From: Lachnospiraceae bacterium
GTDB lineage: Bacteria > Bacillota > Clostridia > Lachnospirales > Lachnospiraceae
Assembly: GCA_022791635.1 (NCBI GenBank)
Contig: JAAVZL010000022.1
Span: 44,797-108,796, forward strand
Direction of reading: 5' to 3'
DNA: 64,000 nt
Part shown: positions 34,279-43,097 of the stretch, piece after piece
How positions within the stretch are numbered: position 1 is the stretch's first letter
Layout: every line of letters starts with the position of its first letter
The notes under the pieces: generated by a model
The model's input: only the letters and a program-made list of their open reading frames with translations
Told to the model about the DNA's origin: nothing
Databases searched by the model: none
Made by a program: the position numbers and the translations under genes

Positions 34279-34962
34279 TTACGAATGCCCCAAAGCTTCT
34301 CGGAGAATACTCTCCGCCGTCCGCACTCCAAGTCCGAAGCGATCACAGCCTGCCTCATACATGGCCGAAAGAGTCCTCAAATCCCGCACGCCCCCGGCTG
34401 CCTTGATCTTCGCTTTGTCCCCAATGGTTCCCCGAATCAGGCGTATGGTCTCCACTGTGGTTGGCTTTGTCCCCCAGCCGGTTCCCGTCTTTACATAGGC
34501 TGCTCCGGCCTTTACCAAAAGCTCGCTGCCACGGCAGATCTCATCCTCTGTCAAATAGGAAATCTCCAGAATTACCTTCACCGGAATTCCCGGCACTGCC
34601 TCTATCACCGTACGGATATCATCCCGAACCAGGTCATACTTCCCGGATTTGAAGGCCCCGATATTCATCACCATATCAATTTCCTGGCAGCCAAGGCCAA
34701 TGAGGGCCCTGGCCTCCTCCGCTTTACTCTGAGAAAGCTCTGCGCCGGAAGGGAAGCCCACAACCCCCGTCACAACTGCGCTGCTGTCCTTTAAAGCCTC
34801 CACCGTATAAGCCGCCGCCCAGGCCATGGGCGCCGCACAGATACACCCATACTGCTTTACAATCCGGATCATCTCGTCAATCTCGCCTTGGGCCGCGTCT
34901 GCCTTCACTGCGCTAACATCCACCAGCTCTCCAATCCGGCTGCTCTCAAATATTCGTCCCAT
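34279..34962 (-). CDS. DeoC-family aldolase 1
   Basis: A 227-residue class I aldolase related to deoxyribose-phosphate aldolase. The Schiff-base Lys (AYVKTGTGWG) and the second active-site Lys (KIKAAGGVR) are present, as is EIDMVMNIG with its Asp. The SxxG-type phosphate loop near the C-terminus is changed (RFGLGVRTAES instead of RIGxSSGV). The start at 34962 has AAGGAG 8 nt upstream. It sits 14 bp before FGGY1 and 10 bp after DeoC2, so all are in one operon. The true substrate may not be deoxyribose 5-phosphate. Confidence 0.88.
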   Translation of the reverse strand: MGRIFESSRIGELVDVSAVKADAAQGEIDEMIRIVKQYGCICAAPMAWAAAYTVEALKDSSAVVTGVVGFPSGAELSQSKAEEARALIGLGCQEIDMVMNIGAFKSGKYDLVRDDIRTVIEAVPGIPVKVILEISYLTEDEICRGSELLVKAGAAYVKTGTGWGTKPTTVETIRLIRGTIGDKAKIKAAGGVRDLRTLSAMYEAGCDRFGLGVRTAESILREALGHS

Positions 34963-34972
34963 CCTCAACTCC

Positions 34973-35644
34973 TTATCTCTCAAAGCTTTCCACGATCTCA
35001 AGAGCCGACTTCGTGTTGATGCCGAAGCGCTCCACTCCCATGGCAACCATAGCGTCAAACTCTTCTCTGGTGCGGATACCGCCGGCCACCTTCACCTTCA
35101 CCTTTCCGGCTGTCAGATCCTTTATCATTTTTACCCGCTTGAGATCCACCTTGCCGGGTATCCATCCAGTGCCGGTCTTCACAAAGTCTGCCCCCGACTG
35201 CATCACCAGCTCACAGGCTCTTTTCACTTCATCATCCGTAAGGCAATTCATCTCAATAATAACCTTTTTGAGCACATCCCCCGGCATGGAAGCGATAATG
35301 GTCTTCAGCTCTCCCAGCACGTAATCGCACTCTCCGTTTTTCAGCTTGCCGATGTTCATGACCACATCGATTTCCTGAGCTCCGTCCTCCACCAGGTACT
35401 TTGCCTCCAAAAGCTTTACCTCTGTGCGGTGAGCGCCTCCCGGAAAGCCCACGGGAGCGCCTACATAAATATCCGGCTCATCCTTCAATAGCTCTGACAG
35501 ATCCTTCACCCAGCAGGGCAGGGCGTGTACATTGATAAATTTATACTTTTTGGCAATCTCGGCCACCTCCCGGATATCCCGGATGCTGTGGTGAGTCCTC
35601 ACAGTGCTGATGTCAATCATTCTTGCCGCTTCGTAGGCGTTCAT
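34973..35644 (-). CDS. DeoC-family aldolase 2
   Basis: A 223-residue DeoC-type class I aldolase, close to aldolase 1: EIDVVMNIG, the Schiff-base FVKTGTGWI and VKVAGGIRT are all present. The C-terminal phosphate-loop region reads RFGINTKSAL. Relative to DeoC1 it has a different N-terminal helix (MIDISTVRTHHSI). It follows FGGY2 by 33 bp and precedes aldolase 1 by 10 bp. Two aldolases with the same TGTGW motif could form a mixed complex or act on two related intermediates. Confidence 0.88.
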   Translation of the reverse strand: MNAYEAARMIDISTVRTHHSIRDIREVAEIAKKYKFINVHALPCWVKDLSELLKDEPDIYVGAPVGFPGGAHRTEVKLLEAKYLVEDGAQEIDVVMNIGKLKNGECDYVLGELKTIIASMPGDVLKKVIIEMNCLTDDEVKRACELVMQSGADFVKTGTGWIPGKVDLKRVKMIKDLTAGKVKVKVAGGIRTREEFDAMVAMGVERFGINTKSALEIVESFER

Positions 35645-35677
35645 ACTTTTCCTCCTCTTTCCCTCTTCTGTCTGATC

Positions 35678-37210
35678 CTACAGTGTCGCTAACATGTCTC
35701 CAATATCACAGAACATATCCGTAACCCGATTGTAGATTTCCATTTCCCGGTTATAGAAGGCTACGTTATCTTCTATGGGCCGCACATACTCTTCTACCTC
35801 ATGAAGCTCGTCAATCCGCTCAAAATCCTTCCAAAGGCCGATTCCCACTGCTGCGCAGGCTGCCGCGCCCAGGGCTGCCGCCTGTTGGTCGATGTTGGTC
35901 TTCACCACGTTCAGATTGTAGATATCCGCGTAAATCTGGCGCCACAGAGCTGATTTGGAGCCGCCGCCCACCAGAAGCATCTCCTCTCCCAGCTCCGTCA
36001 TTTTGCGGATCTCGTCCAGGCAGGAGCGAAGTCCCATGGTGATGCCCTCCATGGTTGCCCGGATCACGTCCGCCCGGGTATGTACCAAATCCAGACCCAC
36101 ATAACCGCCCCGCAGCTGGTAGCTCTTGTTCATGGGCATTCCTCCCCCAAGACTTGGATTAAAGATCAGACGGTTGGCTCCCCGGACAGATTGCCCTGCC
36201 TCTCTTGTCATATAGTCATACTCATCCTCTCCGGTCTCCCGGGCAGCCGCCAGGAACTCATGTCCCAGCTGATCCCGATACCAGCGAAAAGCCGTTCCTC
36301 CTGCTGTCACGCACAGGGCGGAAGCATAAAACTCCGGAACCACATGGGCAAATACATAGGGGCGAACACGGCTGTCCAAAAGGGGTGTTTTGGAGGAGAC
36401 GGCGATCCAGGAGGAGGAACCCAGCGAGTTGTAGGCCCGCCCTTCCTTAAAGGCTTTTGCCCCCAGAGCCATGCAGGAATTGTCTACGCCTCCGGCCGTT
36501 ACCTGTACACTCTCCGGCAGTCCAAGAGCAGCTGCCGCCTCCTTAGAGAGATTTCCGATGACGCTGGTGGAGGGCACCACCTCCGGGAACATCTCTCTCG
36601 GAAGCTTCATTGCCTTTAGAAGCTCTTCCGAATAATCCCATTTTTCCAGATTCCACACGCCGCAGCCGGAAGCATAGGAGGGATCGGTGCACAGCCGCCC
36701 GGTAAGGAGGAAATTGATGTAGTCCTTCGTACCGATCACCTTGTGGATTTTCCCAAACATCTCCGGCTCGTGGTTCCGATACCACATGATCTTAAAGGCT
36801 GTATAGAAGGCCGCCGTAAACCCGTTTCCGGTCATCTGATACCAGGTCTCCTCATCATAGGTCTGAAAGAAGGTTTCCGCCTCCTTCACTGCCCGTCCGT
36901 CCGACCAGATAGGCGTATACTCCCGCAAAAGCGTTCCGTCTGCTCCAATGGGAACCGCCCCCAGGGAATGGCCGGAAATCCCGCAGGCCACAATTTCCCC
37001 GGTGTCAACCGCCGAGGTCTCCAAAAGCTTTCTGGTGCTTTCCACCACAGCATTCCACCAGTCCTTCGGCCTCTGCTCATGCCAGCCGTGGGCCGGATAA
37101 AAGGTGTTGTAGGAGGTGAAATTTGAAGCCAGGCAAATCCCCTTCTCATCGTACAAGGACGCCTTGTTCCCTCCGGTTCCCAAATCCCATGCTATAATCT
37201 TTTTTCCCAT
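35678..37210 (-). CDS. FGGY carbohydrate kinase 2
   Basis: A 510-residue FGGY kinase (IAWDLGTGGNKASLYDE, KDYINFLLTGR, GGVDNSCMALG, GGGSKSALWRQIYAD), a paralogue of FGGY1 in the same operon. The start at 37210 (MGKKII) follows GGGGGA; ATG at 37222 is an alternative. It heads the block after DeoC3 with an 88-bp gap. Duplication of kinase and aldolase together suggests two parallel substrates, for example two epimers of one ketose. Confidence 0.92.
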   Translation of the reverse strand: MGKKIIAWDLGTGGNKASLYDEKGICLASNFTSYNTFYPAHGWHEQRPKDWWNAVVESTRKLLETSAVDTGEIVACGISGHSLGAVPIGADGTLLREYTPIWSDGRAVKEAETFFQTYDEETWYQMTGNGFTAAFYTAFKIMWYRNHEPEMFGKIHKVIGTKDYINFLLTGRLCTDPSYASGCGVWNLEKWDYSEELLKAMKLPREMFPEVVPSTSVIGNLSKEAAAALGLPESVQVTAGGVDNSCMALGAKAFKEGRAYNSLGSSSWIAVSSKTPLLDSRVRPYVFAHVVPEFYASALCVTAGGTAFRWYRDQLGHEFLAAARETGEDEYDYMTREAGQSVRGANRLIFNPSLGGGMPMNKSYQLRGGYVGLDLVHTRADVIRATMEGITMGLRSCLDEIRKMTELGEEMLLVGGGSKSALWRQIYADIYNLNVVKTNIDQQAAALGAAACAAVGIGLWKDFERIDELHEVEEYVRPIEDNVAFYNREMEIYNRVTDMFCDIGDMLATL

Positions 37211-37298
37211 AAAATCCCCCATTTTTTCCCTGCTCACCCTGTCAGAAGACGTTCGTTTTCTTCCGTCCAAAAGCAGCGTAAAGAGCTACAAGTGTTTT

Positions 37299-38009
37299 TC
37301 AATTTTCCAGATATAAGGTTCCCGCCTCTTCCCGGGCTTTGGCCTCCTTTAGAATTTCCCTGGATGCTCTCGTTCCGCAGCGCACCACACCGATGCTCAT
37401 AAGCGCCAGACAGTCCTCCAGGGTTCGGATGCCTCCGGCTGCTTTCACCTGCATCCCATCCGCATGGTCCACCATCACCTGCATATCCGACAGTACGGCG
37501 CCGCCCTTTGCGTAGCCTGTGGAAGACTTCACAAAATCTGCTCCTGCGCGCTTGGTCAATGCACAGGCACGGATAATTCCCTCTTCATCCAGATAATAAT
37601 TCTCAAAAATCACCTTTAGGATGGCCCCGCCCTCATGGGCTGCCTGGGCCGCCTCTTTAATCTCCTCCTCTACATAGTCGTACTCTCCCGAGAGAAAGCG
37701 GCCGATGTTCATCACCATATCCACCTCTACCGCTCCCTTTGCCACGGCATCCCGGATCTCAAACACCTTTGTCTCCTTGGTGCAGGTTCCGTGGGGGAAG
37801 CCTATCACCGTAGTCACCAGGACCCCTGTTCCCTTTAAGAACTCACATGCCTTGGGAACATCCGACGGGCGCACGCACACGGAAATACACTGGTATTCTG
37901 CCGCCAGCGCACAGCCTTCTTTCAGCTCATTCATAGTAATATCCGGGCGAAGCAGCGAATGATCCAGCACGGCCGCCACGTCCTTTACCGTAATATTTTT
38001 TCTACCCAT
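37299..38009 (-). CDS. DeoC-family aldolase 3
   Basis: A 236-residue aldolase, the most canonical of the three: LDHSLLRPDIT start, SVCVRPSDV (with the usual Cys), EVDMVMNIGRF, Schiff-base FVKSSTGYA and VKAAGGIRT. The C-terminal loop reads RCGTRASREIL, again lacking the normal SSG. It may be a true deoxyribose-phosphate aldolase or a third specialised member. The gene lies directly after the 109-bp tandem repeat pair downstream of the ABC transporter and 88 bp before FGGY2. Confidence 0.88.
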   Translation of the reverse strand: MGRKNITVKDVAAVLDHSLLRPDITMNELKEGCALAAEYQCISVCVRPSDVPKACEFLKGTGVLVTTVIGFPHGTCTKETKVFEIRDAVAKGAVEVDMVMNIGRFLSGEYDYVEEEIKEAAQAAHEGGAILKVIFENYYLDEEGIIRACALTKRAGADFVKSSTGYAKGGAVLSDMQVMVDHADGMQVKAAGGIRTLEDCLALMSIGVVRCGTRASREILKEAKAREEAGTLYLEN

Positions 38010-38026
38010 ATCCTTCTCCTATCTTG

Positions 38027-38243
38027 ATTCCAGTTCCGCAATTCCCATTCCAGCACCGGATGTGGAGAAGCATTTCCAGACGCTTAAACATGCGTCTGTA
38101 AATCCTTCTGGCGCCGTCAGGGAATTGCTGTTTCTATTCCAGTTCCGCAATTCCCATTCCAGCGCCGGATGTGGAGAAGCATTTCCAGACGCTTAGACAT
38201 GCGTCTGTAAATCCTTCTGGCGCTGTCAGGGAATTGCTGTTTC
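38027..38243. repeat. Tandem pair of 109-bp palindromic units
   Basis: Two units (38027-38135 and 38136-38243) are nearly identical, differing at a few sites such as AGCACCGG/AGCGCCGG and TTAAACA/TTAGACA. Each folds on itself: GCAATTCCC with GGGAATTGC, CCAGCGCC with GGCGCTG, and AGAAG-CATTTCCAGACGC with GCGTCTG-TAAATCCTTCT. The pair fills the gap between the ABC ATPase stop and DeoC3. Confidence 0.9.
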
Positions 38244-38245
38244 AG

Positions 38246-39796
38246 TTAATTGGCTGCCTGCTCCCGTTCCTTCAATTCGTCCTCTGTGACGGCCTCCTCC
38301 AGGGTGTAGGAGAGAATCTTCACCTGATCCGCCTCGTTGTTCAGAAGCTCGCCACGCTTGTAGCCATGGTGCATGACCATAATCCGGTCTGCAAGAGACA
38401 GAACCTCCGGCATCTCGGAAGACAATAGAATTACGGCCACCCCTTCCTTTGCCAGATCGTCAATAATCTTATAGATCTCATTCTTGGCCCCGATGTCGAT
38501 TCCGTGGGTGGGCTCATCCATGAACAGCACCTTGGGCTCGTTCATCAGCCAGCGGGCCACAATGGTTTTCTGCTGATTTCCGCCGGAGAGATTCAACACC
38601 TGGGTATCGAGGGTGGGCGTCTTTACCCGCAGCTTATTCCGATAGCTCTCCGCAATCTCCCGACTCTTCTTGGCCTTGCGGATTCCCATCTTGGAATGCT
38701 GCTTTTCATAGACGATCATCTCATTCTCTTCCACGGACAGCTTCAGAAACAGCCCCTGAATCTTACGACCCTCCGGAATCAGTCCGATCCCAAGCTTGAT
38801 GGCATCGTTGCAGTTCCGAATCTGCACCTCTTCTCCCTTAAAATAAATCTTTCCGGATTTGATCATATTGGCCCCGAAAATACACTGCAGGACCTCGGAT
38901 CGCCCTGCGCCCACAAGACCGGTAAGGCCCAATACCTCCCCCGGGTACAGATCAAAGGACACATTCTTCACCTTGCCGGCCATATCGTAGAGATTCCGCA
39001 CAGAGAGAATGGGCTCTCTTCCGGAATAATCCGTTATGAAGTTTCTCTTGGCTGCCCCCTCAAATTCCCGTCCCACCATGTAGTTTACCATCTTTTGCTC
39101 ATCCATCTCAGAAGCCGGCGCCGTAACGATATGCTTCCCGTCCCGAAGCACTGTGATGGTGTCGGCGATTCTGCGAATCTCCTCCAGCTTGTGGGAAATA
39201 TACAGGATCGAGACGCCCTCATCCCGCAGCTGTGTGATTACCTTGAGCAGAAATTCCACCTCGGTGCTGGTCAGAGAGGAGGTAGGCTCATCCATAATAA
39301 TCATTTTTGCATCCAGAGACACAGCCTTGGAAATCTCCAGCAGCTGCTGCTCGGAAATGCTCATTTCCTTTACCTTTGTCTTGGGAGACAGATAGCTTAC
39401 GCCCAGCCGTTCCAGATATTTTGTGCAATCCTGATTCATCCTCCGGTAGTCCACCAGGCCGAATTTTGTTTTTGGCATGCGGTTGATGAACACATTTTCT
39501 GCAGCCGTCATACCGCCTGCAAGAGAAAGCTCCTGGTGAATCATGGCGATTCCCGCCTTTCTTGCGTCGTTGGTACTGGTAAACTTACACTCCTGCCCTT
39601 CAAAAGTTACGACTCCCTCATCGTGTCCGTACACGCCTGACAGAATATTCATCAGGGTGGATTTCCCTGCCCCGTTTTCTCCCACGATTGCATGAATCTC
39701 ACCTCTTGCAATGTCAAAGGAAACTCCGTCCAGGGCAATCGTACCCGGAAATTTCTTAGTTATATGTTCGATTTTGCATATGATATCCCGATCCAT
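38246..39796 (-). CDS. Sugar ABC transporter ATP-binding protein (RbsA/MglA type)
   Basis: A 516-residue protein with two ABC domains in tandem. The first has Walker A GENGAGKST and signature ISEQQ; the second has GLVGAGRS in place of a canonical Walker A and signature LSGGNQQ. This is the usual pattern of RbsA-type sugar importers, where one site is degenerate. It energises uptake with the binding protein and permease encoded just upstream. The family suggests a monosaccharide (ribose, galactose, xylose type); the specific sugar is not readable. Confidence 0.95.
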   Translation of the reverse strand: MDRDIICKIEHITKKFPGTIALDGVSFDIARGEIHAIVGENGAGKSTLMNILSGVYGHDEGVVTFEGQECKFTSTNDARKAGIAMIHQELSLAGGMTAAENVFINRMPKTKFGLVDYRRMNQDCTKYLERLGVSYLSPKTKVKEMSISEQQLLEISKAVSLDAKMIIMDEPTSSLTSTEVEFLLKVITQLRDEGVSILYISHKLEEIRRIADTITVLRDGKHIVTAPASEMDEQKMVNYMVGREFEGAAKRNFITDYSGREPILSVRNLYDMAGKVKNVSFDLYPGEVLGLTGLVGAGRSEVLQCIFGANMIKSGKIYFKGEEVQIRNCNDAIKLGIGLIPEGRKIQGLFLKLSVEENEMIVYEKQHSKMGIRKAKKSREIAESYRNKLRVKTPTLDTQVLNLSGGNQQKTIVARWLMNEPKVLFMDEPTHGIDIGAKNEIYKIIDDLAKEGVAVILLSSEMPEVLSLADRIMVMHHGYKRGELLNNEADQVKILSYTLEEAVTEDELKEREQAAN

Positions 39797-39837
39797 AAAA
39801 TACCCTCCGGCCTATAAACTTCATTCTCTAATCAGAA

Positions 39838-39857
39838 GAAGGGGCGACAGCCCCTCC
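39838..39857 (-). promoter_or_regulatory. Intercistronic hairpin between binding protein and ATPase genes
   Basis: AGGGGC-gaca-GCCCCT (39840-39855), a stable hairpin with no T-run, lies between the binding-protein stop and the ATPase start. Such hairpins commonly raise binding-protein levels over those of the ATPase in sugar ABC operons. Confidence 0.5.
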
Positions 39858-39887
39858 TCCTTATTCTGTCATTCCCTTTTTCTTATG

Positions 39888-41015
39888 TTATTCGAACAGC
39901 TCCGGGAACAGTTCCTTTACCGTATCCGGTGTGGCGATCACTGCATCATAAGCATTGATTTCCTCGCAGTCCTGATCTGCTACCAGCTTATTGAAGGCGC
40001 ATACCACCGGCTCATAGCCCTGGTTGAAGGGATCTTGGTCGATTGCCACGGCAATCGTTCCGTTTGCAATGTAATCTGCCACTGCGTCCAGAACGTCATG
40101 GCATACCAGTGTTACCTGATCTGCTTTTCCTGCATCCTCAAGAGCCTGTGCTGCTCCGGAGGGGCCGCCGGCCGTTACATACAGCGCATCCAGATCCGGA
40201 TTTGCCGTAATAATATCTGTGGTTAAGCTGTAAGCCTTATTTGCATCGTCATCATTCTGATACTCGCCTACCAACTCAAGACCCTCTACCTCATCCGTGA
40301 TGGAGCGGCATCCGGTACGACGCTTCTCATGTCCGGTTACCGCGAAGTCTCCGGTAATAATCGCATATTTTCCACCGTCTGCAACGGCTTCCTTAATGGT
40401 CTCTCCTGCGGTTACGCCTGCTGCATAGTCATCCATGCCAAACCATGCCGTACGCTGAGTATCGGGAAGGTCGCCGTTGAAGCAGTATACAAGGATTCCT
40501 GCATCCGTAGCAGCGTCCACAACGGGATTCAGCTCATCAGACACGCCGAAAATACAGATGGCATCGTATTTGGATGCGATACAGTTCTCAATAGTGGAGG
40601 TCCAGAGCATTGCCTCAAAGGCCTCAACAGAGATAACGTCAACGGTACAGTTGCGGTCTGCCAGAACCTCTTTCGCATAGTTCTGTCCTACCATAACGGC
40701 TGCGCCCCAGGGATTGTTCTGCACGCAGATGGATGCAATCCGGATGGGCTTGTCTGCTGCCTGGTCAACGGGAAGGGTGCGAAGGGTCTTACCTGCCGGT
40801 ACCTCCAGATCTGCTGCTGCCACAAAGTCTCCTGCCGGCGCTTCTGCTTCCGGCTCCTCAGCCTCAGGCGCTTCTGTCTCAGTCTCTGCAGGCGCCTCTG
40901 CAGGAGCGTCTGCCGCAGGCTCTGCCTCGCTCTTGCCGCCGCAGCCTGCCAATAACGTAGATACCCCCAGTACCATTACCATCATCATGGCCAACCATTT
41001 TGTTCTTGTTTTCAT
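39888..41015 (-). CDS. Sugar ABC transporter substrate-binding lipoprotein
   Basis: A 375-residue lipoprotein (LLAGCGG, Cys about residue 24) with a low-complexity Glu/Ala/Pro linker (about 30-62), then a periplasmic-binding-protein type 1 fold as in ribose and autoinducer-2 receptors. Distinct lobes run from about 75 (PIRIASICVQNN) to 375. It captures the sugar outside the membrane and delivers it to the permease. It is the second gene of the ABC operon, 87 bp after the permease and 91 bp before the ATPase gene. Confidence 0.93.
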   Translation of the reverse strand: MKTRTKWLAMMMVMVLGVSTLLAGCGGKSEAEPAADAPAEAPAETETEAPEAEEPEAEAPAGDFVAAADLEVPAGKTLRTLPVDQAADKPIRIASICVQNNPWGAAVMVGQNYAKEVLADRNCTVDVISVEAFEAMLWTSTIENCIASKYDAICIFGVSDELNPVVDAATDAGILVYCFNGDLPDTQRTAWFGMDDYAAGVTAGETIKEAVADGGKYAIITGDFAVTGHEKRRTGCRSITDEVEGLELVGEYQNDDDANKAYSLTTDIITANPDLDALYVTAGGPSGAAQALEDAGKADQVTLVCHDVLDAVADYIANGTIAVAIDQDPFNQGYEPVVCAFNKLVADQDCEEINAYDAVIATPDTVKELFPELFE

Positions 41016-41070
41016 ATGTTTCCTCCTTTTTTGTGATCACGGTTTCCCAGGTGATCAAATTTATGTTTAA

Positions 41071-41084
41071 ACTTTTCGAAAAGT
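41071..41084. promoter_or_regulatory. Perfect palindrome before the binding-protein gene
   Basis: ACTTTTCGAAAAGT is a 14-bp perfect palindrome with a central CG, 56 bp upstream of the binding-protein ATG and 19 bp inside the permease-to-binding-protein gap. It could be an operator or part of a processing site. The 5-bp arms GATCAC/GTGATC lie between it and the ATG. Confidence 0.35.
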
Positions 41085-41102
41085 ATAAACCGTTCCTTAC
41101 GC

Positions 41103-42095
41103 TTACCTTGCCTCTCTCTTCTTGCGGAAGCAGTCAATGGCTACGGAGAAGATAATAACGATACCAAGCACAACCGTCTGCCAGTAGCCGGGAACCGCCA
41201 CCTGTACAAACAGATTCTTAAGAAGGGACATCAAAGTGGCTCCCAGAACCACGCCGAAGATGTTGCCCTCACCGCCGGCCATGGAAATGCCGCCAATCAC
41301 ACAGGCCGCAATGGCATCCAGCTCATAGCCGTCTCCGTAAGAGGGGCCTGCCTGCTTTAACTGTCCCAGCATCAAAAGACCTACAAATGCGCTCATCACC
41401 CCGCTCAGTGCGTACACAAACATGGTCACACGCTCCGCATTGATTCCGGAGAGCTTGGCTGCCCGCACATTACAGCCCACTGCGTAAATGTTGCGTCCAA
41501 GAACCGTATACTTTCCAAACATCCACGCAAGGATAACCACCACCGCCATAAAGATCACGGATACGGGCACAGGCCCTAAGTAGGAGCCTCCGAAGAAGCT
41601 GATCCAGGATTCCCCGTATTTGATGGGAGAGCCTGTAGAGATCAAAAGAGCAATTCCGTTGCCGATTTTCAGTACGCCCATGGTTGCAATAAACGGCGGA
41701 AGTCCGATCTTCGCTACCAAAACTCCGTTGAGAATTCCAAAGGCAAGTCCCACTACCAAAATAATGAGCAGAACCAGGAAGGGATTCATTCCGCCCTCAG
41801 TCACGGAATTTGCATAGGCTCCCACACAGATGGAACAGGCAATCACCGCTCCCACTGACAGGTCAACGCCCCCTGTAACGATTACAAAACCCATTCCCAC
41901 TGCCAGCACGGCATAATGGGAGGCCTGCCGGAATACATTGAAGATATTCAGTGTTGTAGGGAAGGAATCAGGTCTGACACAAGCGAGAAAAATTGCAATC
42001 GCCACAATCACCAGAACCACAACGGTCTCTTGATGGGATACAATTTTCTTTAATTTCATTGCCGTACCTGAATTACCCTTTATCTTTTCTTGCAT
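41103..42095 (-). CDS. Sugar ABC transporter permease
   Basis: A 330-residue inner-membrane permease of the RbsC/BPD_transp_2 family, with about 8-10 hydrophobic segments (for example VVVLVIVAIAIFLACV, ILVVGLAFGILNGVL) and the VGGISMAGGEGN cytoplasmic loop that contacts the ATPase. The start at 42095 (MQEKIK) has GGAGAAAGGGG upstream; the ORF extends 8 codons further. It is first in the importer operon, which has an AT-rich upstream region with promoter candidates. Confidence 0.93.
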   Translation of the reverse strand: MQEKIKGNSGTAMKLKKIVSHQETVVVLVIVAIAIFLACVRPDSFPTTLNIFNVFRQASHYAVLAVGMGFVIVTGGVDLSVGAVIACSICVGAYANSVTEGGMNPFLVLLIILVVGLAFGILNGVLVAKIGLPPFIATMGVLKIGNGIALLISTGSPIKYGESWISFFGGSYLGPVPVSVIFMAVVVILAWMFGKYTVLGRNIYAVGCNVRAAKLSGINAERVTMFVYALSGVMSAFVGLLMLGQLKQAGPSYGDGYELDAIAACVIGGISMAGGEGNIFGVVLGATLMSLLKNLFVQVAVPGYWQTVVLGIVIIFSVAIDCFRKKREAR

Positions 42096-42151
42096 TTTGA
42101 AACCCCTTTCTCCCGCCAATTATTTATGATGTGTTTTTTGATAATATATTG

Positions 42152-42180
42152 ATTATAATTTATTTTAATTAATAAGTAAA
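42152..42180 (-). promoter_or_regulatory. Promoter candidate of the importer operon
   Basis: TTTACT (42175-42180) and a perfect TATAAT (42152-42157) with a 17-bp spacer on the minus strand. A second TATAAT lies about 30 bp further upstream. No LacI-type operator is visible here. Confidence 0.55.
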
Positions 42181-42280
42181 CATTATAAAAAAATTTCGCC
42201 ATTTTTTACAAATATCTACACAGTTCTTTCGATATATTACCATTTTTTCATGCAAATTCCACAAAATAGATTATAATGAA

Positions 42281-43069
42281 TTATTCCGTATCCAATGCCT
42301 CTGCGCGCTTGTATGCAAGGTAAGCATTCTGTACCTTGAACATTCCGCCATCTATGCCGATAATCTCACCTGTCAGATATCCGGCCTCTTCCGACGTCAG
42401 AAATCCCACCAACGCAGCCGCATCCTCAGGGGTTCCAAACCGGCCCAGACACATATCCCGCACCTGCTCGTCTCCGCGCTCACAGATCATCTCATGGGTC
42501 ATATCCGTGTGAATAATCCCCGGCGCATAGGCATTTACGGTAATGTGATAGGGACCCAGCTCTCCTGCGCCGATCTTTGTCAGCATATCCACGGAAGCCT
42601 TGCTGGCTCCGTACCCCACCAGACCGCAGTCTGCAAAATGGCCGGAGATAGAGGATGCGTTCACAATTCTGCCTCCCCCAGCCTTTTTCATATAGGGAAT
42701 CACTGCCTTCATCATAAAAAACTGGCTTTTGAAATTCACATTCAGAATCCGATCCAGGTATTCCTCTGTCATATCCTCTATGTAACAGAAATCAAAAATT
42801 CCCGCATTATTCACCAGGATATCCACCCGTCCAAAGAGCTCTGCCACACGCTCCACAATCCTGCCCGCCGTCTCCTGGCCGGACACGTCACCGCAGAGGG
42901 TACAGCTTTCTTCGCTGAGCTTTTTAAGCTCCCCCTCAAGCTTCTTGGCACTCTCCTTATCGGATCGATAGACCGCACATACAACGCAGCCTCTCTTTGC
43001 AAGCTCCAGGCTGATAGCCCTTCCCATCCCCCGGGTGCCTCCCGTTACAATTGCCACTCTTCTTTCCAT
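42281..43069 (-). CDS. Short-chain dehydrogenase/reductase 1
   Basis: A 262-residue NAD(P)-dependent oxidoreductase: TGGTRGMGR cofactor loop, NNAG, Ser of NASSISGH, and the YGASK catalytic pair (Tyr-Lys). It probably oxidises or reduces a sugar or polyol hydroxyl. I chose the ATG at 43069, with AGGAG 9 nt upstream, rather than the frame-open extension to 43129, which overlaps SDR2. It is third in an operon of epimerase, SDR2 and SDR1, and its stop leaves a 185-bp gap before the importer operon. Confidence 0.9.
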   Translation of the reverse strand: MERRVAIVTGGTRGMGRAISLELAKRGCVVCAVYRSDKESAKKLEGELKKLSEESCTLCGDVSGQETAGRIVERVAELFGRVDILVNNAGIFDFCYIEDMTEEYLDRILNVNFKSQFFMMKAVIPYMKKAGGGRIVNASSISGHFADCGLVGYGASKASVDMLTKIGAGELGPYHITVNAYAPGIIHTDMTHEMICERGDEQVRDMCLGRFGTPEDAAALVGFLTSEEAGYLTGEIIGIDGGMFKVQNAYLAYKRAEALDTE

Positions 43070-43097
43070 TTTCTTTTCTCCTATCTTAAAGCTTCTT

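Noticed and set aside
30847..42095. An AI-2 (Lsr) uptake and degradation system
   Set aside because: The transporter family and FGGY kinase fit loosely, but LsrG- and LsrR-like genes are absent and the aldolases are DeoC-like with different neighbours.
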